Source of the DNA: Actinomadura sp. NBRC 104425 | GTDB taxonomy: Bacteria > Actinomycetota > Actinomycetes > Streptosporangiales > Streptosporangiaceae | Direction: 5' to 3' | Length of the DNA stretch: 64,000 bases | Assembly: GCF_030269545.1 (NCBI RefSeq) | Contig: NZ_BSTN01000005.1 | Coordinates: forward strand, 62,001 to 126,000 | Shown here: piece after piece, positions 25,776 through 34,307 of the stretch | How the letters are laid out: the number at the start of each line of letters is the position of its first letter | Position numbering within the stretch: the stretch's first letter is position 1 | Made by a program: the position numbers and the translations under genes | The notes under the pieces: model-generated | The model's database searches: none | What the model was told of the DNA's origin: nothing | The model's input: the letters and a program-made list of their open reading frames with translations, nothing else

Positions 25776-27419
25776 GTGGCGCAGGAGACTCTCCCGGAAC
25801 AGCCCGCAGCGGCCGACGCGGCGGGCACGGCCGGGACGGCCGAGGCGGACGCCGCGCGCACGGCACGCCCGGCCTGGTCGGTCCGGCTGCGCCGCGGCGG
25901 GCGGGCCGGCTGGCCCCGCATCCTGCTGGCGCCGGCCGGCGGCCTGATCCTGTGGCTTGCGTTCCCGTCCGCCGACCTGCCCCCGCTGGCGCTCGTCGGC
26001 GTCGCCCTGCTGACCCTGGCGCTGCGCGGCCTGCCCGCCCGCACCGGCGCCTGGCTGGGGTTCGTCGGCGGCGTGGCGTTCTTCGTCCCGGTGCTGGAGG
26101 GCGTCCGGCCCGTCGGCCCGGACGCGTGGATCGCGCTCAGCCTGATCGAGGCGCTGTACTGGGCGCCCATGGGCGCGGGAATCGCCCTGGTCACCCGCCT
26201 GCCCGGCTGGCCGGTCTGGACCGCCGCGCTGTGGGTGGCCCAGGAGGCGGTCCGCGGACGCGTCCCGTTCGGCGGCTTCCCCTGGGCGCGGCTGGCGTTC
26301 AGCCAGACCGCCTCCCCCTTCACGCCGTGGGCGGCGGTCGGCGGCGCGCCGCTGGTGACCTTCCTGACCGCCCTGGTCGGCGCGCTGGCCGCCTACGCCG
26401 TCGTCGCGGCCGCCCGGGCGCGCCGCGGCCTGCGCCTGCACCGCGCCGCGGCCCGGCCCCTGGCCGTCGCCCTGGCCGTGTCGGCCGCCGTCGTGGGCGG
26501 CGCGTTCCTCATCCCGACGCCCACAGACGGAAAACCGGTCACCGTCGCCGTCATCCAGGGCAACGTCCCCCGGCTCGGCCTGGACTTCCTGGGGCAGCGC
26601 AGGGCCGTCCTGGACAACCATGTGCGCCGCACCCACGAGCTGGCCGCCCGCGTGCGCGCCGGGCAGCTGCCCCGCCCCGAACTGGTGGTGTGGCCCGAGA
26701 ACGCCAGCGACCTGGACCCCTTCGCCGAACCCGACGCCTACGCCGCCATCGACGGCGCCGTCAAGGACATCGGCGTGCCCGTGCTCGTCGGCGCCCTGGT
26801 CGACACCCCCGACGGGCAGAAGGTGGAGAACCGCGGCATCGTCTGGGACCCCCGCGCCGGCCCCGGCGACTACTACGTCAAGCGGCACCCCGTCCCGTTC
26901 GGCGAGTACCTGCCGTTCCGCTCCCTGCTCACCAAGCTGATCACCCGGTTCGAGCGCATCCCCCGCGACTTCGCCAAGGGCACCCGCTCGGGCGTGCTGC
27001 GCCTCGGGCCGACCACGATCGGCGACGTCATCTGCTTCGAGGTCGCCTACGACAAGGAGGTCCGCGACGTGTCCGCGGGCTCCCTGCTGGTCGTGCAGAC
27101 CAACAACGCCACCTACGGGCGCACCAGCCTGCCCCCGCAGCAGATCGCGATGTCCCGGCTGCGGGCGGTCGAACATGGCCGTACGATCTTGGTTGCGGCG
27201 ACCAGCGGCATCAGCGCGGTCGTCGCCCCGGACGGCCGGATGATCTACCGGTCGCGGGAGTTCGTCCCCGACATGCATGTCGCCGCCGTGCCGGCGCGCA
27301 CGTCGCGGACGGTGGCCGACCGACTGGGCGCGGCGCCCGAATGGGCGCTTGTGCTCCTGGCCGCGGGGGCGGTCGCGGCGGCCGCGAGGGCAACCGCCGG
27401 ACAAGACGAGGGGAATTGA
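25776..27419 (+). CDS. lnt: apolipoprotein N-acyltransferase
   Basis: A 547-residue membrane enzyme that N-acylates the amino-terminal cysteine of lipoproteins. An Ala/Glu-rich cytoplasmic N-terminus precedes about six membrane helices ([20 protein letters not shown] onward). A nitrilase-like extracellular domain follows with [32 protein letters not shown] (catalytic Glu), [15 protein letters not shown] (catalytic Lys in VK) and [15 protein letters not shown] (catalytic Cys), so the Glu-Lys-Cys triad is intact. GTG 25776 is chosen because GGAGG at 25762-25766 is nine bases upstream; GTG 25770 is too close to it. The ppm1-like gene follows five bases after the stop, the same pairing that is fused into one protein in Mycobacterium tuberculosis. 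Confidence 0.93.
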   Translation: MAQETLPEQPAAADAAGTAGTAEADAARTARPAWSVRLRRGGRAGWPRILLAPAGGLILWLAFPSADLPPLALVGVALLTLALRGLPARTGAWLGFVGGVAFFVPVLEGVRPVGPDAWIALSLIEALYWAPMGAGIALVTRLPGWPVWTAALWVAQEAVRGRVPFGGFPWARLAFSQTASPFTPWAAVGGAPLVTFLTALVGALAAYAVVAAARARRGLRLHRAAARPLAVALAVSAAVVGGAFLIPTPTDGKPVTVAVIQGNVPRLGLDFLGQRRAVLDNHVRRTHELAARVRAGQLPRPELVVWPENASDLDPFAEPDAYAAIDGAVKDIGVPVLVGALVDTPDGQKVENRGIVWDPRAGPGDYYVKRHPVPFGEYLPFRSLLTKLITRFERIPRDFAKGTRSGVLRLGPTTIGDVICFEVAYDKEVRDVSAGSLLVVQTNNATYGRTSLPPQQIAMSRLRAVEHGRTILVAATSGISAVVAPDGRMIYRSREFVPDMHVAAVPARTSRTVADRLGAAPEWALVLLAAGAVAAAARATAGQDEGN

Positions 27420-27424
27420 CGCCG

Positions 27425-28171
27425 ATGGAGATCCCAGCCGAGCTCGGTCGGGTGCTGGTCATCGTGCCCACCTACAACGAGCGCGACAACATCGAGCGGC
27501 TGGTCGGCCGGGTGCGCAAGGCCGTGCCGTCGGTGGACGTGCTGGTGGTCGACGACAACAGCCCGGACGGCACCGGCGAGGTCGCCGACGCCATGGCCGC
27601 GGCCGACGACCAGATCAAGGTGCTGCACCGCACCGCCAAGAACGGTCTGGGCGCCGCCTACATCGCCGGGTTCCGCTGGGCCCTGGACCACGGCTACGAC
27701 GTCATGGTCGAGATGGACGCCGACGGCTCCCACCAGCCCGAGGAGCTGCCCCGGCTGCTCGGCGCCCTGACCGACGCCGACCTGGTGATCGGCGCCCGCT
27801 GGGTGCCCGGCGGCCAGGTCCGCAACTGGCCGCTGCGCCGCGAGGTGCTCTCCCGCGGCGCCAACACCTACGCCCGGCTCATGCTCGGCCTGCCGCTGCA
27901 CGACTCCACCGGCGGGTACCGCGCCTTCCGCGCCGCCACCCTGGAGAAGATCGGCCTGGACGGCGTCGACTCCCGCGGCTACGTCTTCCAGATCGACCTG
28001 GCGCTGCGCGCGCTGCGCGAGGGGCTGCGGGTCGTGGAGGTCCCCATCACCTTCGTCGAACGCACCCACGGCGCCAGCAAGATGAACCGCGACATCATGG
28101 TCGAGGCCATGTGGCGGATCACCCAGTGGGGCACCAGCACGCGCCTGCGCAAGCGCCGCCCGCCCCGCTGA
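27425..28171 (+). CDS. ppm1: polyprenol monophosphomannose synthase
   Basis: A 248-residue GT2-family glycosyltransferase of the DPM1 type. [76 protein letters not shown] (DxD) and [17 protein letters not shown] are diagnostic, and a late [15 protein letters not shown] completes the active site. It transfers mannose from GDP-mannose to polyprenyl phosphate on the cytoplasmic side of the membrane; the product feeds extracellular lipoglycan or protein O-mannosylation. It has no membrane helices of its own and presumably associates with the adjacent Lnt, as in mycobacteria. The ATG is five bases downstream of lnt. Confidence 0.94.
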   Translation: MEIPAELGRVLVIVPTYNERDNIERLVGRVRKAVPSVDVLVVDDNSPDGTGEVADAMAAADDQIKVLHRTAKNGLGAAYIAGFRWALDHGYDVMVEMDADGSHQPEELPRLLGALTDADLVIGARWVPGGQVRNWPLRREVLSRGANTYARLMLGLPLHDSTGGYRAFRAATLEKIGLDGVDSRGYVFQIDLALRALREGLRVVEVPITFVERTHGASKMNRDIMVEAMWRITQWGTSTRLRKRRPPR

Positions 28172-28313
28172 CCCGCACCCCCGCCCATCACGGCCGCATC
28201 CGGCCCGCCTCGGGGAGACCCGGCCGGCGGGTGCGGCCGCCGCGTGGAAACGTTCGCCGCCGCCCCGGCGTTGACACAGGTGAAGGGCCGACCGCCTAGC
28301 TGAAGATGGAGCC

Positions 28314-28874
28314 ATGCTGCCGCTCGTACTGGTTCTGGCGTTCCTGCTGCTGCCGATCCTGGAGATCTACCTGATCGTCCAGGCGGTGCAGGCGATCGGC
28401 CCCTGGTGGGCGGTCGCGCTGCTGGCGGCCGGCAGCCTGCTCGGCGGCTGGATCGTCCGCCGCGAGGGACGGCGCGCCTGGCGGGACCTGCAGGAGACCC
28501 TGGGCCGCGGCCGCGCGCCGGGCCGCGAACCCGCCGACACCGCGCTGATCCTCATCGGCGGCATGCTGCTGCTCGTCCCCGGATTCCTCACCGACGTGCT
28601 CGGCCTGGCGTTCGTGCTGCCGGTCACCCGGCCGCTGCTGCGGCGGCTGCTCGCCGCCCGCGTCGCCCGCCGCGTCCGGGCCGCCGGCGTCCGGGCCGCC
28701 GGCGTCCGGACCGTCCCCCCGCCGGGGATGGACGAGGCGTTCGGCCCCTTCGGCATCCGCGACCCGTTCGGCAGCGGTGGCACCGGCGGCACGCCGACGG
28801 GAACGGTGGTGCCGGGGGAGGTCATCAAGGACGACGGCGGCAGCGGCGAGATCAACGTTCGCGGCGGGCGCTGA
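28314..28874 (+). CDS. fxsA: FxsA-family membrane protein
   Basis: A 186-residue protein with two to three membrane helices at the N-terminal half (LVLVLAFLLLPILEIYLIVQ; AVALLAAGSLLGGWIVRREG; ALILIGGMLLLVPGFLTDVL), the conserved P-G-F-L-T-D motif of FxsA, and a Gly-rich hydrophilic C-terminus. FxsA overproduction in E. coli overcomes F-exclusion of phage T7; its normal role is unknown. A 15-bp direct repeat near 28677-28706 encodes RAAGV twice. A TTGACA lies at 28271-28276, upstream of the start. A hairpin at 28981-29008 ends the unit. The gene symbol is by family similarity. Confidence 0.85.
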   Translation: MLPLVLVLAFLLLPILEIYLIVQAVQAIGPWWAVALLAAGSLLGGWIVRREGRRAWRDLQETLGRGRAPGREPADTALILIGGMLLLVPGFLTDVLGLAFVLPVTRPLLRRLLAARVARRVRAAGVRAAGVRTVPPPGMDEAFGPFGIRDPFGSGGTGGTPTGTVVPGEVIKDDGGSGEINVRGGR

Positions 28875-28980
28875 CGGCTCTGAGGCGAGCATCCGAGGGA
28901 CGACCGAGGGGAGCGCCGATGTGCCGCCGGCAGAGGCGAGACCAGGTCTGCAAGCGCGGTCGGGGGACGCGGCCGCGGAT

Positions 28981-29008
28981 CCGTGCCGTCGCCGGTGTGA
29001 CGGCACGG
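28981..29008. terminator. stem-loop terminator between fxsA and rbpA
   Basis: 10-bp perfect arms CCGTGCCGTC (28981-28990) and GACGGCACGG (28999-29008) with an 8-nt loop lie between two convergent genes. Confidence 0.6.
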
Positions 29009-29031
29009 ACCGCATCCGAGCCGGAACGGGG

Positions 29032-29376
29032 TCAGGCCGTCTTTCTGCGGCCCGCCCGCAGGATAGCCAGCCGCTCGGCCAGGACCTCCTCAAGGTCCTC
29101 GACCGTGCGGCGCTCCATCAGCATGTCCCAGTGGGTGCGCGGCGGCTTGCCCTTCTTCGCCTGCGGCGCCTCACCGTCGACCCGCAGCGCCGTCACGCCG
29201 CAGTTGCGGCATTCCCAGGTCATCGGCACTTCGGCCTCGGCGGCGAGCGTCACGGTGAACCGGTGCCCCCGGGAGCAGGTGTAGTCCACCTCCTGACGGG
29301 GAGCAAGATCGGTATTGCGATCGTTCTCGTAGCTCGTCGCTCCGAGTCGAGTGCCGCGAAGTGCGCGCTCGGCCAT
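29032..29376 (-). CDS. rbpA: RNA polymerase-binding protein RbpA
   Basis: A 114-residue actinobacterial transcription activator that binds sigma factor and promoter DNA in the RNA polymerase holoenzyme. The start MAERALRGTRLGATSYE is the family N-terminus, and the zinc core has cysteines in YTCSRGHRF and WECRNCGVTAL. The basic linker KKGKPPRTHWDMLMERRT and the sigma-interacting helix VEDLEEVLAERLAILRAG are intact. The ATG at 29374-29376 has GGGAGG nine bases upstream, so the GTG two codons earlier is rejected. Its presence strongly supports an actinobacterial origin of the window. Confidence 0.96.
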   Translation of the reverse strand: MAERALRGTRLGATSYENDRNTDLAPRQEVDYTCSRGHRFTVTLAAEAEVPMTWECRNCGVTALRVDGEAPQAKKGKPPRTHWDMLMERRTVEDLEEVLAERLAILRAGRRKTA

Positions 29377-29477
29377 CGTCACGTGCCTCCCAGACGGCTT
29401 GCGGTCTCGTCCTAGCCAACGCTGCTGACCGTGACAAGATTCCCGTCGCGGGGCCGTTCCAACCCTGCTCTATCCGG

Positions 29478-30146
29478 TCAGCCGGGCCGCCCGGCAGAAA
29501 CGTTCGGCCCGGCGGGCGCCCCCGCACCCGGCCGGCCGCGCGTGGTCAGCACATGATCGACCAGCCCGTACTCCAGCGCCTCGGCGGCGGTGAAGTACCG
29601 CTCGCGCGCGATGTCCTCGCTCACCCGCGCCGGGTCCCGGCCGGTGGCCTCGCCCAGGATCTCCGCCATCCGCTCCCACAGCCGGTTGATCTCCCGCGCC
29701 TGGACCTCCAGGTCGGCGGACGGCCCGCGGGACACCTCGACCGCCGGCTGGTGCAGCAGGATCCGCGAGCTGACCAGCGCCGCCCGCCGTCCCGGGGCCC
29801 CGGCGGCCAGCAGCACCGCCGCCGCTGCCCCCGCCTGCCCCACACAGGTGGTCTCCACCTGCGGGCGGATGTAGCGCATGGTGTCCAGCACCGCCATCAT
29901 CGCCGTCAGGGAACCGCCGGGCGAGTTGATGTACAGGCTGATGGGACGGTCGGGGTCCATGCCCTCCAGCGCCAGCAGCTGCGCGGTGACGTCGTTGGCG
30001 GCGGTGTCGTCGACCGGTGCGCCCAGGAACACGATCCGGTCCTCGAACAGCTTGTTGTACGGGCTCATCTCCTTGTGGCCGTACGCGGTGCGCTCGACGA
30101 ACGAGGGGACCACGTACCGGCCCTCGGCCCGCGGCAGGCGCCCCAT
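29478..30146 (-). CDS. ClpP-family protein lacking the catalytic serine
   Basis: A 222-residue ClpP homologue, the second gene of a two-gene clpP operon. The fold is well kept ([77 protein letters not shown]), but the active-site segment reads [13 protein letters not shown] where active ClpP has a Gln-Ala-Ala-Ser-Met segment. Residue 107 is Ala (GCA at 29826-29828) in place of the nucleophilic Ser. His132 remains. It should therefore be unable to cleave peptides alone and may form mixed rings with the upstream active ClpP, like ClpR subunits of plants and cyanobacteria. Its ATG overlaps the stop of the upstream gene by one base, ensuring coupled synthesis. Confidence 0.92.
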   Translation of the reverse strand: MGRLPRAEGRYVVPSFVERTAYGHKEMSPYNKLFEDRIVFLGAPVDDTAANDVTAQLLALEGMDPDRPISLYINSPGGSLTAMMAVLDTMRYIRPQVETTCVGQAGAAAAVLLAAGAPGRRAALVSSRILLHQPAVEVSRGPSADLEVQAREINRLWERMAEILGEATGRDPARVSEDIARERYFTAAEALEYGLVDHVLTTRGRPGAGAPAGPNVSAGRPG

Positions 30147-30796
30147 CACGCGTCCACCCGGTCGGTGCTGTCGACGACGCGGTCGACGAACCCGTACTCC
30201 AACGCCTGCTCGGCGGTGAACCAGCGGTCCCGGTCGGAGTCGGCCTCGATGCGCTCCAGCGGCTGCCCGGTGTGCCGGGCGTGCAGTTCGGCCAGCACGC
30301 GCTTGAGGTAGACCGACTGCTCGGCCTGGATCTTGATGTCGGACGCGGTGCCGCCGATGCCGCCGTGCGGCTGGTGCATCATCACCCGCGCGTGCCGCAG
30401 CGCGTACCGCTTGCCCGGGGCGCCCGCGCACAGCAGCGTCTGCGCCATGGACGCCGCCAGGCCCAGCGCGACGGTGGCCACGTCGTTGGGCACGAACTGC
30501 ATCATGTCGTAGATCGCCATCCCGGCGTCGACCACGCCGCCGGGGGAGTTGATGTAGACGGTGATGTCGCGGTGCGGGTCCTGCGCCGCCAGCAGCAGCA
30601 GTTGGGCGCAGACCCGGTTGGCCAGGTCGTCGTCGATCTCCTTGTCGAGGAGCACGATCCGCTGGTCGAGCAGCCGGTGCATCAGCTGCTCCTGCCCCAG
30701 CCGCGCCGGCACGTCCACCGCCGCTTCGCTCCTGCCCACGTACGTCGCCGGGCCGGACCGCTCCTCGCCGAAGCCCTGCCGGAGCCCTTCGCGCAT
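30146..30796 (-). CDS. clpP: ATP-dependent Clp protease proteolytic subunit
   Basis: A 216-residue ClpP with the complete triad: Ser in [20 protein letters not shown], His in [18 protein letters not shown], and Asp in [40 protein letters not shown] and [20 protein letters not shown] are the standard N-terminal blocks. It forms tetradecameric rings with Clp ATPases encoded elsewhere. I start it at ATG 30796 ([15 protein letters not shown]) after GGGAGGG; an in-frame ATG pair at 30814 is possible. It lies first in a pair with the serine-less paralogue, unlike the housekeeping clpP1P2-clpX locus, and is more like the accessory clpP3-clpP4 type operons of Streptomyces. A palindromic operator precedes it. 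Confidence 0.94.
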   Translation of the reverse strand: MREGLRQGFGEERSGPATYVGRSEAAVDVPARLGQEQLMHRLLDQRIVLLDKEIDDDLANRVCAQLLLLAAQDPHRDITVYINSPGGVVDAGMAIYDMMQFVPNDVATVALGLAASMAQTLLCAGAPGKRYALRHARVMMHQPHGGIGGTASDIKIQAEQSVYLKRVLAELHARHTGQPLERIEADSDRDRWFTAEQALEYGFVDRVVDSTDRVDA

Positions 30797-30815
30797 GAAC
30801 CCTCCCGACATCATC

Positions 30816-30839
30816 TGTACGTTCGGTACGTACTGTACA
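30816..30839. promoter_or_regulatory. palindromic operator upstream of the clpP pair
   Basis: A 24-bp interrupted palindrome whose outer arms are TGTAC (30816-30820) and GTACA (30835-30839) around an internal GTACGTAC (30826-30833). It covers the expected promoter of the clpP operon, where a -35-like TTGAAA is at 30846-30841 on the minus strand. The layout suggests a dedicated regulator; which one is unknown. Confidence 0.5.
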
Positions 30840-30905
30840 TTTCAACCCGGGAGCCTACGTCGGCGGCGCCCGGGATGACAGGGGAGTTCGCCGTAAGATG
30901 AACAC

Positions 30906-31217
30906 GTGGAGAAGCCGGTGACGGAGGCACGCGCGGAGTTCGCCGACCTGGTGAACCGGGTCGCCTACTCCGGGGAGCGAATCGCGCTCACCCGGCGGGG
31001 GAAGGTCATGGCGGCCCTGGTGTCGGCCGAGGACCTCGAACTGCTGGAGAGCCTGCGGGAAGGGCGCCTCCACCTCATCCAGACCGGCTCGTCCGGCGTG
31101 GAGGAGCGCCCGGAGCCGCAGCCCGCGCCCCCGCCCCACCAGGCCCCGCTGCGCATCGCCGCCCAGTACCGCCCTCCCGGCCCCGGCGGCCCTCAGCGCC
31201 CCGGCTTCACCCCCTGA
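30906..31217 (+). CDS. Phd/YefM-family antitoxin-like protein, orphan
   Basis: A 103-residue protein. The first 55 residues form a Phd/YefM DNA-binding domain (VTEARAEFADLVNRVAYSGE, then RIALTRRGKVMAALVSAEDL), and the rest is a Pro/Gln-rich tail. In complete systems this family neutralises a RelE/Doc/VapC-type toxin, but no toxin gene follows; the next sequence is a decayed MFS gene. GTG 30906 is the start. A -10-like TAAGAT at 30894-30899 lies seven bases before it, implying a leaderless mRNA. It may be a solitary regulator. It is divergent from the clpP operon. Confidence 0.8.
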   Translation: MEKPVTEARAEFADLVNRVAYSGERIALTRRGKVMAALVSAEDLELLESLREGRLHLIQTGSSGVEERPEPQPAPPPHQAPLRIAAQYRPPGPGGPQRPGFTP

Positions 31218-31218
31218 G

Positions 31219-31928
31219 CCGTTCCTCGCCACGACCGTCGATCCGGGCGGCCTGGTGTCCGTCCCGCTGCCGGTGGTCGATGTCAACGGTCTCACACCGG
31301 GAGCGGGCGCCCTGGTCATGATCCCGGCGGGGATCGCCGTCGCCGTCCTGGCGCCGCCGTCCTGGCGCCGCCGTTCTGTCGCCGCCGGCCGGGCGCATCG
31401 CCGACCGTCGCCGGCACCCGGTCCCCGGTGCCGGCGGGCCTTGCGGCCATGGGGCTGTTCGCCCTGCTCCTGTCGGTGTTCGCGGGCACCGGGTCGCCGG
31501 TCCCCGCCGCGGCCGGGATGCTCGGTCTCGGCGTCGGCTTCATCTTCGTGCTGACACCGGTCATCAGCGCCGCGGCCGGCGCGCTGCCGCCCGACCAGGT
31601 CGGCGCCGGCCCGGAGATTCTGCAGGGCGCCCGGTTCCTCGGCGCCGGCGCGGGCCCGGCCCTGTTCGGGGTGCCGGTGACCGCCGGGCGGCACGCCGGC
31701 GGCGCGGTCAACCCCGTGCACTCCGGTCAGGCCGGCGCCGCCTTCTCCGGCGCCTTTCTGACCATGGCCGCGGTCGTCGCCCTCGCGCTGGCCGTCGCCT
31801 CCCGGATGCGTCCCGCTGCGGCCCGCGCCGCCGTGCGGTCCCGCGACGCGCAGCGAGCCGGCTGGGAAACGGCCCGGCGGCGCCCGCCGGGCGAGCGGGC
31901 TCCGCCGGGTGGGGAGCAACCGGGATAA
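31219..31928 (+). pseudogene. MFS (DHA2-type) transporter remnant, truncated and frameshifted
   Basis: Only the C-terminal part of a multidrug MFS exporter is recognisable. Frame A (31219 to about 31358) reads VSVPLPVVDVNGLTPGAGAL followed by VMIPAGIAVAVLAPP. Frame B (about 31428-31928) continues the family order with AAMGLFALLLSVFAGTGSPV, LGVGFIFVLTPVISAAAGAL, QGARFLGAGAGPALFG and AFLTMAAVVALALAVASRMR. The shift lies at a 14-bp tandem duplication (31345-31358 repeated at 31359-31372). A 14-bp duplication breaks the frame, so it is a plausible cause. All N-terminal helices are missing. The XRE-type regulator downstream may once have controlled it. Confidence 0.7.
31345..31372. repeat. 14-bp tandem duplication at the frameshift
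   Basis: gtcctggcgccgcc occurs twice in direct succession (31345-31358, 31359-31372), followed by a third diverged copy beginning at 31373. Two reading frames of the same MFS family meet here. Confidence 0.7.
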
Positions 31929-31935
31929 TGCACCC

Positions 31936-32838
31936 ATGGACCATCGGGCTGAAGCGGACGACGCGGCGGACGCCGGTGAGCCGGCGGTCGATCCGCGCGG
32001 CGAGCTCGGCGCGTTCCTGCGCAGCCGCCGGGCCCGGGTGAAGCCGGCCGACGTCGGGCTGCCGTCCGGCGGGCGGCACCGGCGGGTGCCGGGGCTGCGC
32101 CGCGAGGAGCTGGCGCAGCTCGCCGGGGTGTCGGTCGCCTACCTGACGCGTCTGGAGCAGGGCCGGGGCAACGACGTGTCCTTCGAGGTGCTCGACGCCA
32201 TCGCCCGGGCCCTGCGGCTGACGGACGCCGAACACGCGCACCTGACGCATCTGGTGAAGTGCCGGCGCCGGCACGGGGACGCGCCGCCCCAGCGGGACCG
32301 GGTGCGCCCCGCACTGCGGGACATGCTGGCCTCCCTGGAGACGGTGCCCGCCTACGTGACCGGGCGCCGCACCGACATCCTCGCCTGGAACCCGATGGCG
32401 GCGGCCGTGTTCGGCGACTGGGGCCGGCTGCCCCTCTGCGAGCGCAACTGGGCCCGGCTGGTGTTCCTGCGGCCCGGCCATCGGCGCCTGTTCGTGGACT
32501 GGGAGGCGGTGGCGGCGGACGTCGTCGGCGCGCTGCGCCTGTACGCGGGGTGCCGGCCGGACGATCCCCGGCTCGCGGCGCTGGTGGGCGATCTGTCGGC
32601 GCGCAGCGCGGAGTTTTGCGGCCTGTGGGCCCGCCACGACGTCAGGAAGAGCAGCCACGGCGTGCGGCGGCTGCGCCATCCGCTGGCGGGCGACCTCGCC
32701 CTGTCGTTCGAGTCGTTCCGGCTGCCCGACGACGACGAGCAGGTCCTGACCGTCTACCACGCCCCCGCCGGGTCGGCGGCGGTGGAGAGCCTGCGGCTGC
32801 TGGCCGACCGGGCCGCGGACGCCGCCGCCACCGGCTGA
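31936..32838 (+). CDS. XRE-family regulator with MmyB-like ligand domain
   Basis: A 300-residue regulator. The N-terminal helix-turn-helix contains RVPGLRREELAQLAGVSVAY, LTRLEQGRG and FEVLDAIARALRLTDAEHAH, the signature of the actinobacterial helix-turn-helix/MmyB proteins, and the C-terminal two thirds form the MmyB-like PAS-type domain (VPAYVTGRRTDILAWNPMAA; RNWARLVFL-type NWARLVFLRPGHRRLFVDWE; HPLAGDLALSFESF). The family usually controls adjacent dehydrogenase or transporter genes, and here the neighbour is a dead MFS exporter. A -10-like GATAAT at 31924-31929 precedes the ATG by six bases, suggesting a leaderless mRNA. Confidence 0.9.
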   Translation: MDHRAEADDAADAGEPAVDPRGELGAFLRSRRARVKPADVGLPSGGRHRRVPGLRREELAQLAGVSVAYLTRLEQGRGNDVSFEVLDAIARALRLTDAEHAHLTHLVKCRRRHGDAPPQRDRVRPALRDMLASLETVPAYVTGRRTDILAWNPMAAAVFGDWGRLPLCERNWARLVFLRPGHRRLFVDWEAVAADVVGALRLYAGCRPDDPRLAALVGDLSARSAEFCGLWARHDVRKSSHGVRRLRHPLAGDLALSFESFRLPDDDEQVLTVYHAPAGSAAVESLRLLADRAADAAATG

Positions 32839-32856
32839 CCGGGGGCCGGCGGGCTT

Positions 32857-33672
32857 TCAGCGGCCGTCGGGCGAGGCGGGGACGGGCCGCCACAGGCCGC
32901 GGGCGGCCATGACGTCGCGCAGGGCGATCAGGTCGTCGGTCATGATGCCGTCGACGCCCAGGTCGAGGAGGCGTTCCATCTCGGCGCGGCGGTTGACGGT
33001 CCAGGCGTGCACCTGCAGGCCCAGTTCGTGGGCCTGGGCGACGAACGACTCGGTGACGAACGGGACGGGCCCCAGCCCGTAGGGGACCTGGGCGCAGGCG
33101 ACACCGGTGGCGGCCAGGCGCACGAGCTTGGCGGCGGGGCCGCCGTAGGACTTGGCGCGCAGCGCCATGACGCCGCGGGGGCCGAGCGCCATGCACACCT
33201 CCTTGTCGGTGAACAGCGGCAGGCGGGCGCGCATCTGCGCGAGCCTGCGCGTGGAGAAGGAGGTGATGCACACCCGGTCCCAGGCCTTGGTGCGGTGCAG
33301 GACGCGGGCGAGGGGGCCGATGACGGGGGCGTCCTTGAGGTCGATGTTGAAGCGGGCGTCGGGGAAGGAGCCGAGCAGGTCGTCCAGGCGGGGGATGGGC
33401 TCGGTGCCGTGGATGCGGGCCTTGGCGACCTCGGCGTAGGGGAGGCGGGCGATGGCGCCGCGGCGGTCGGTGACGCGGTCGAGGGTGCGGTCGTGGAAGG
33501 CGACGACGACGCCGTCGGCGGTGGCGTGCGCGTCGGTCTCCAGGTAGCGGTAGCCGAGGTCGACGGCGCGCTGGAAGGCGGCCATGGAGTTCTCGGGACG
33601 GCCGGCGGCCCCGCCGCGGTGGGCGAAGGCGATGGGGCCGTCGTGGTCGAGGAATGCGTAGCTGCGCCGCAC
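32857..33672 (-). CDS. glycerophosphodiester phosphodiesterase
   Basis: A 271-residue GDPD-family TIM barrel. The catalytic signature appears as IAFAHRGGAAGRPENSMAAF (HR-x(n)-EN), ETDAHATADGVVVAFHDRTL (E-x-D ... HD), then RFNIDLKDAPVI, CITSFSTRRLAQMRARLP and VHAWTVNRRAEMERLLDLGV ending GIMTDDL. It should hydrolyse glycerophosphodiesters to an alcohol and glycerol 3-phosphate. No signal peptide is seen, so it is cytoplasmic. The start is GTG at 33670-33672. A -10-like GATAAT at 33684-33679 is six bases before it, implying leaderless initiation. Confidence 0.93.
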   Translation of the reverse strand: MRRSYAFLDHDGPIAFAHRGGAAGRPENSMAAFQRAVDLGYRYLETDAHATADGVVVAFHDRTLDRVTDRRGAIARLPYAEVAKARIHGTEPIPRLDDLLGSFPDARFNIDLKDAPVIGPLARVLHRTKAWDRVCITSFSTRRLAQMRARLPLFTDKEVCMALGPRGVMALRAKSYGGPAAKLVRLAATGVACAQVPYGLGPVPFVTESFVAQAHELGLQVHAWTVNRRAEMERLLDLGVDGIMTDDLIALRDVMAARGLWRPVPASPDGR

Positions 33673-33730
33673 GTCCCGATTATCGCCGTGCGGCGCGGCC
33701 GCAGGCGATCTTCACCGTCCCGGGGTGTCG

Positions 33731-33746
33731 CCTTACTTTGTCAAGG
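33731..33746. repeat. dispersed 16-bp element CCTTACTTTGTCAAGG, copy 2
   Basis: Identical to copy 1. It overlaps the last codons of the SpoU-family gene, and its minus-strand TGA supplies that gene's stop codon. Confidence 0.5.
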
Positions 33747-34307
33747 CGTGGGGTCGTGAGCCCATTCGCGGCGGCGCGCCTCGGCCAGGGCGATGGCCGT
33801 GGCGACGGCGACGTTGAGGGAGCCGACGCGGCCGATCTGGGGGATGTAGGCGACGGCGTCGGCGGCGGCCAGCAGGGCGGGGGAGCAGCCGTGGTCCTCG
33901 CCGCCCACGGCCAGGCACACGTCTCCGTCGAGCGGGGCCTCGTGCAGGGGCTGGGCGTCGCCGGTGAGTTCGATCGCGACCAGGCGCAGGCCGGCCTCGC
34001 GCACGGCGGCGGCGGCCTGGGCGGCGGTTCCCGCGTGCTCCCAGGGGACGAACCGTTCGCTGCCCAGGGCGGTCTTGCCGACGCCGCGGTGGTCGGGGGT
34101 GGTGGCGTTGCCGGCCAGCCAGAGGTGCTCGACGCCGAAGGCTGCGGCGCTGCGCAGGATGGAGCCGATGTTGAACGGCTGGGTGACCGACTCGACCAGC
34201 AGCCCCAGGCGCGCGTCGGTGCGGCGGCGCCAGTCGCGGTTGAGGCGCTTGACGTCGGTGGGGCGCAGCTGCCGGCGGGCCGGTGCGGCGGTGCGCGGCT
34301 TGCTCAT
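33741..34307 (-). CDS. TrmH/SpoU-family RNA 2'-O-methyltransferase
   Basis: A 188-residue SPOUT methyltransferase. Motif 1 is SVTQPFNIGSILRSAAAFGV, motif 2 VCLAVGGEDHGCSPALL, and motif 3 YIPQIGRVGSLNVAVATAIA, which forms the trefoil knot for SAM. The length matches TrmH/TrmL-like tRNA enzymes without an N-terminal L30-like domain, so a tRNA target is a reasonable guess. Its start overlaps the stop of the RsmC-like methyltransferase gene (ATGA), giving a two-gene RNA-modification operon. The stop codon is embedded in a dispersed 16-bp repeat. Confidence 0.92.
   Translation of the reverse strand: MSKPRTAAPARRQLRPTDVKRLNRDWRRRTDARLGLLVESVTQPFNIGSILRSAAAFGVEHLWLAGNATTPDHRGVGKTALGSERFVPWEHAGTAAQAAAAVREAGLRLVAIELTGDAQPLHEAPLDGDVCLAVGGEDHGCSPALLAAADAVAYIPQIGRVGSLNVAVATAIALAEARRREWAHDPTP

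Noticed and set aside
28241..28256. Third LacI operator upstream of the fxsA-like gene
   Set aside because: Only the left half of the palindrome matches (TGGAAACGTT then CGCC), and the gene has no link to sugar uptake.
30906..31217. Complete toxin-antitoxin module
   Set aside because: Only the Phd/YefM-type antitoxin is present. The following sequence encodes an MFS remnant, not a toxin.
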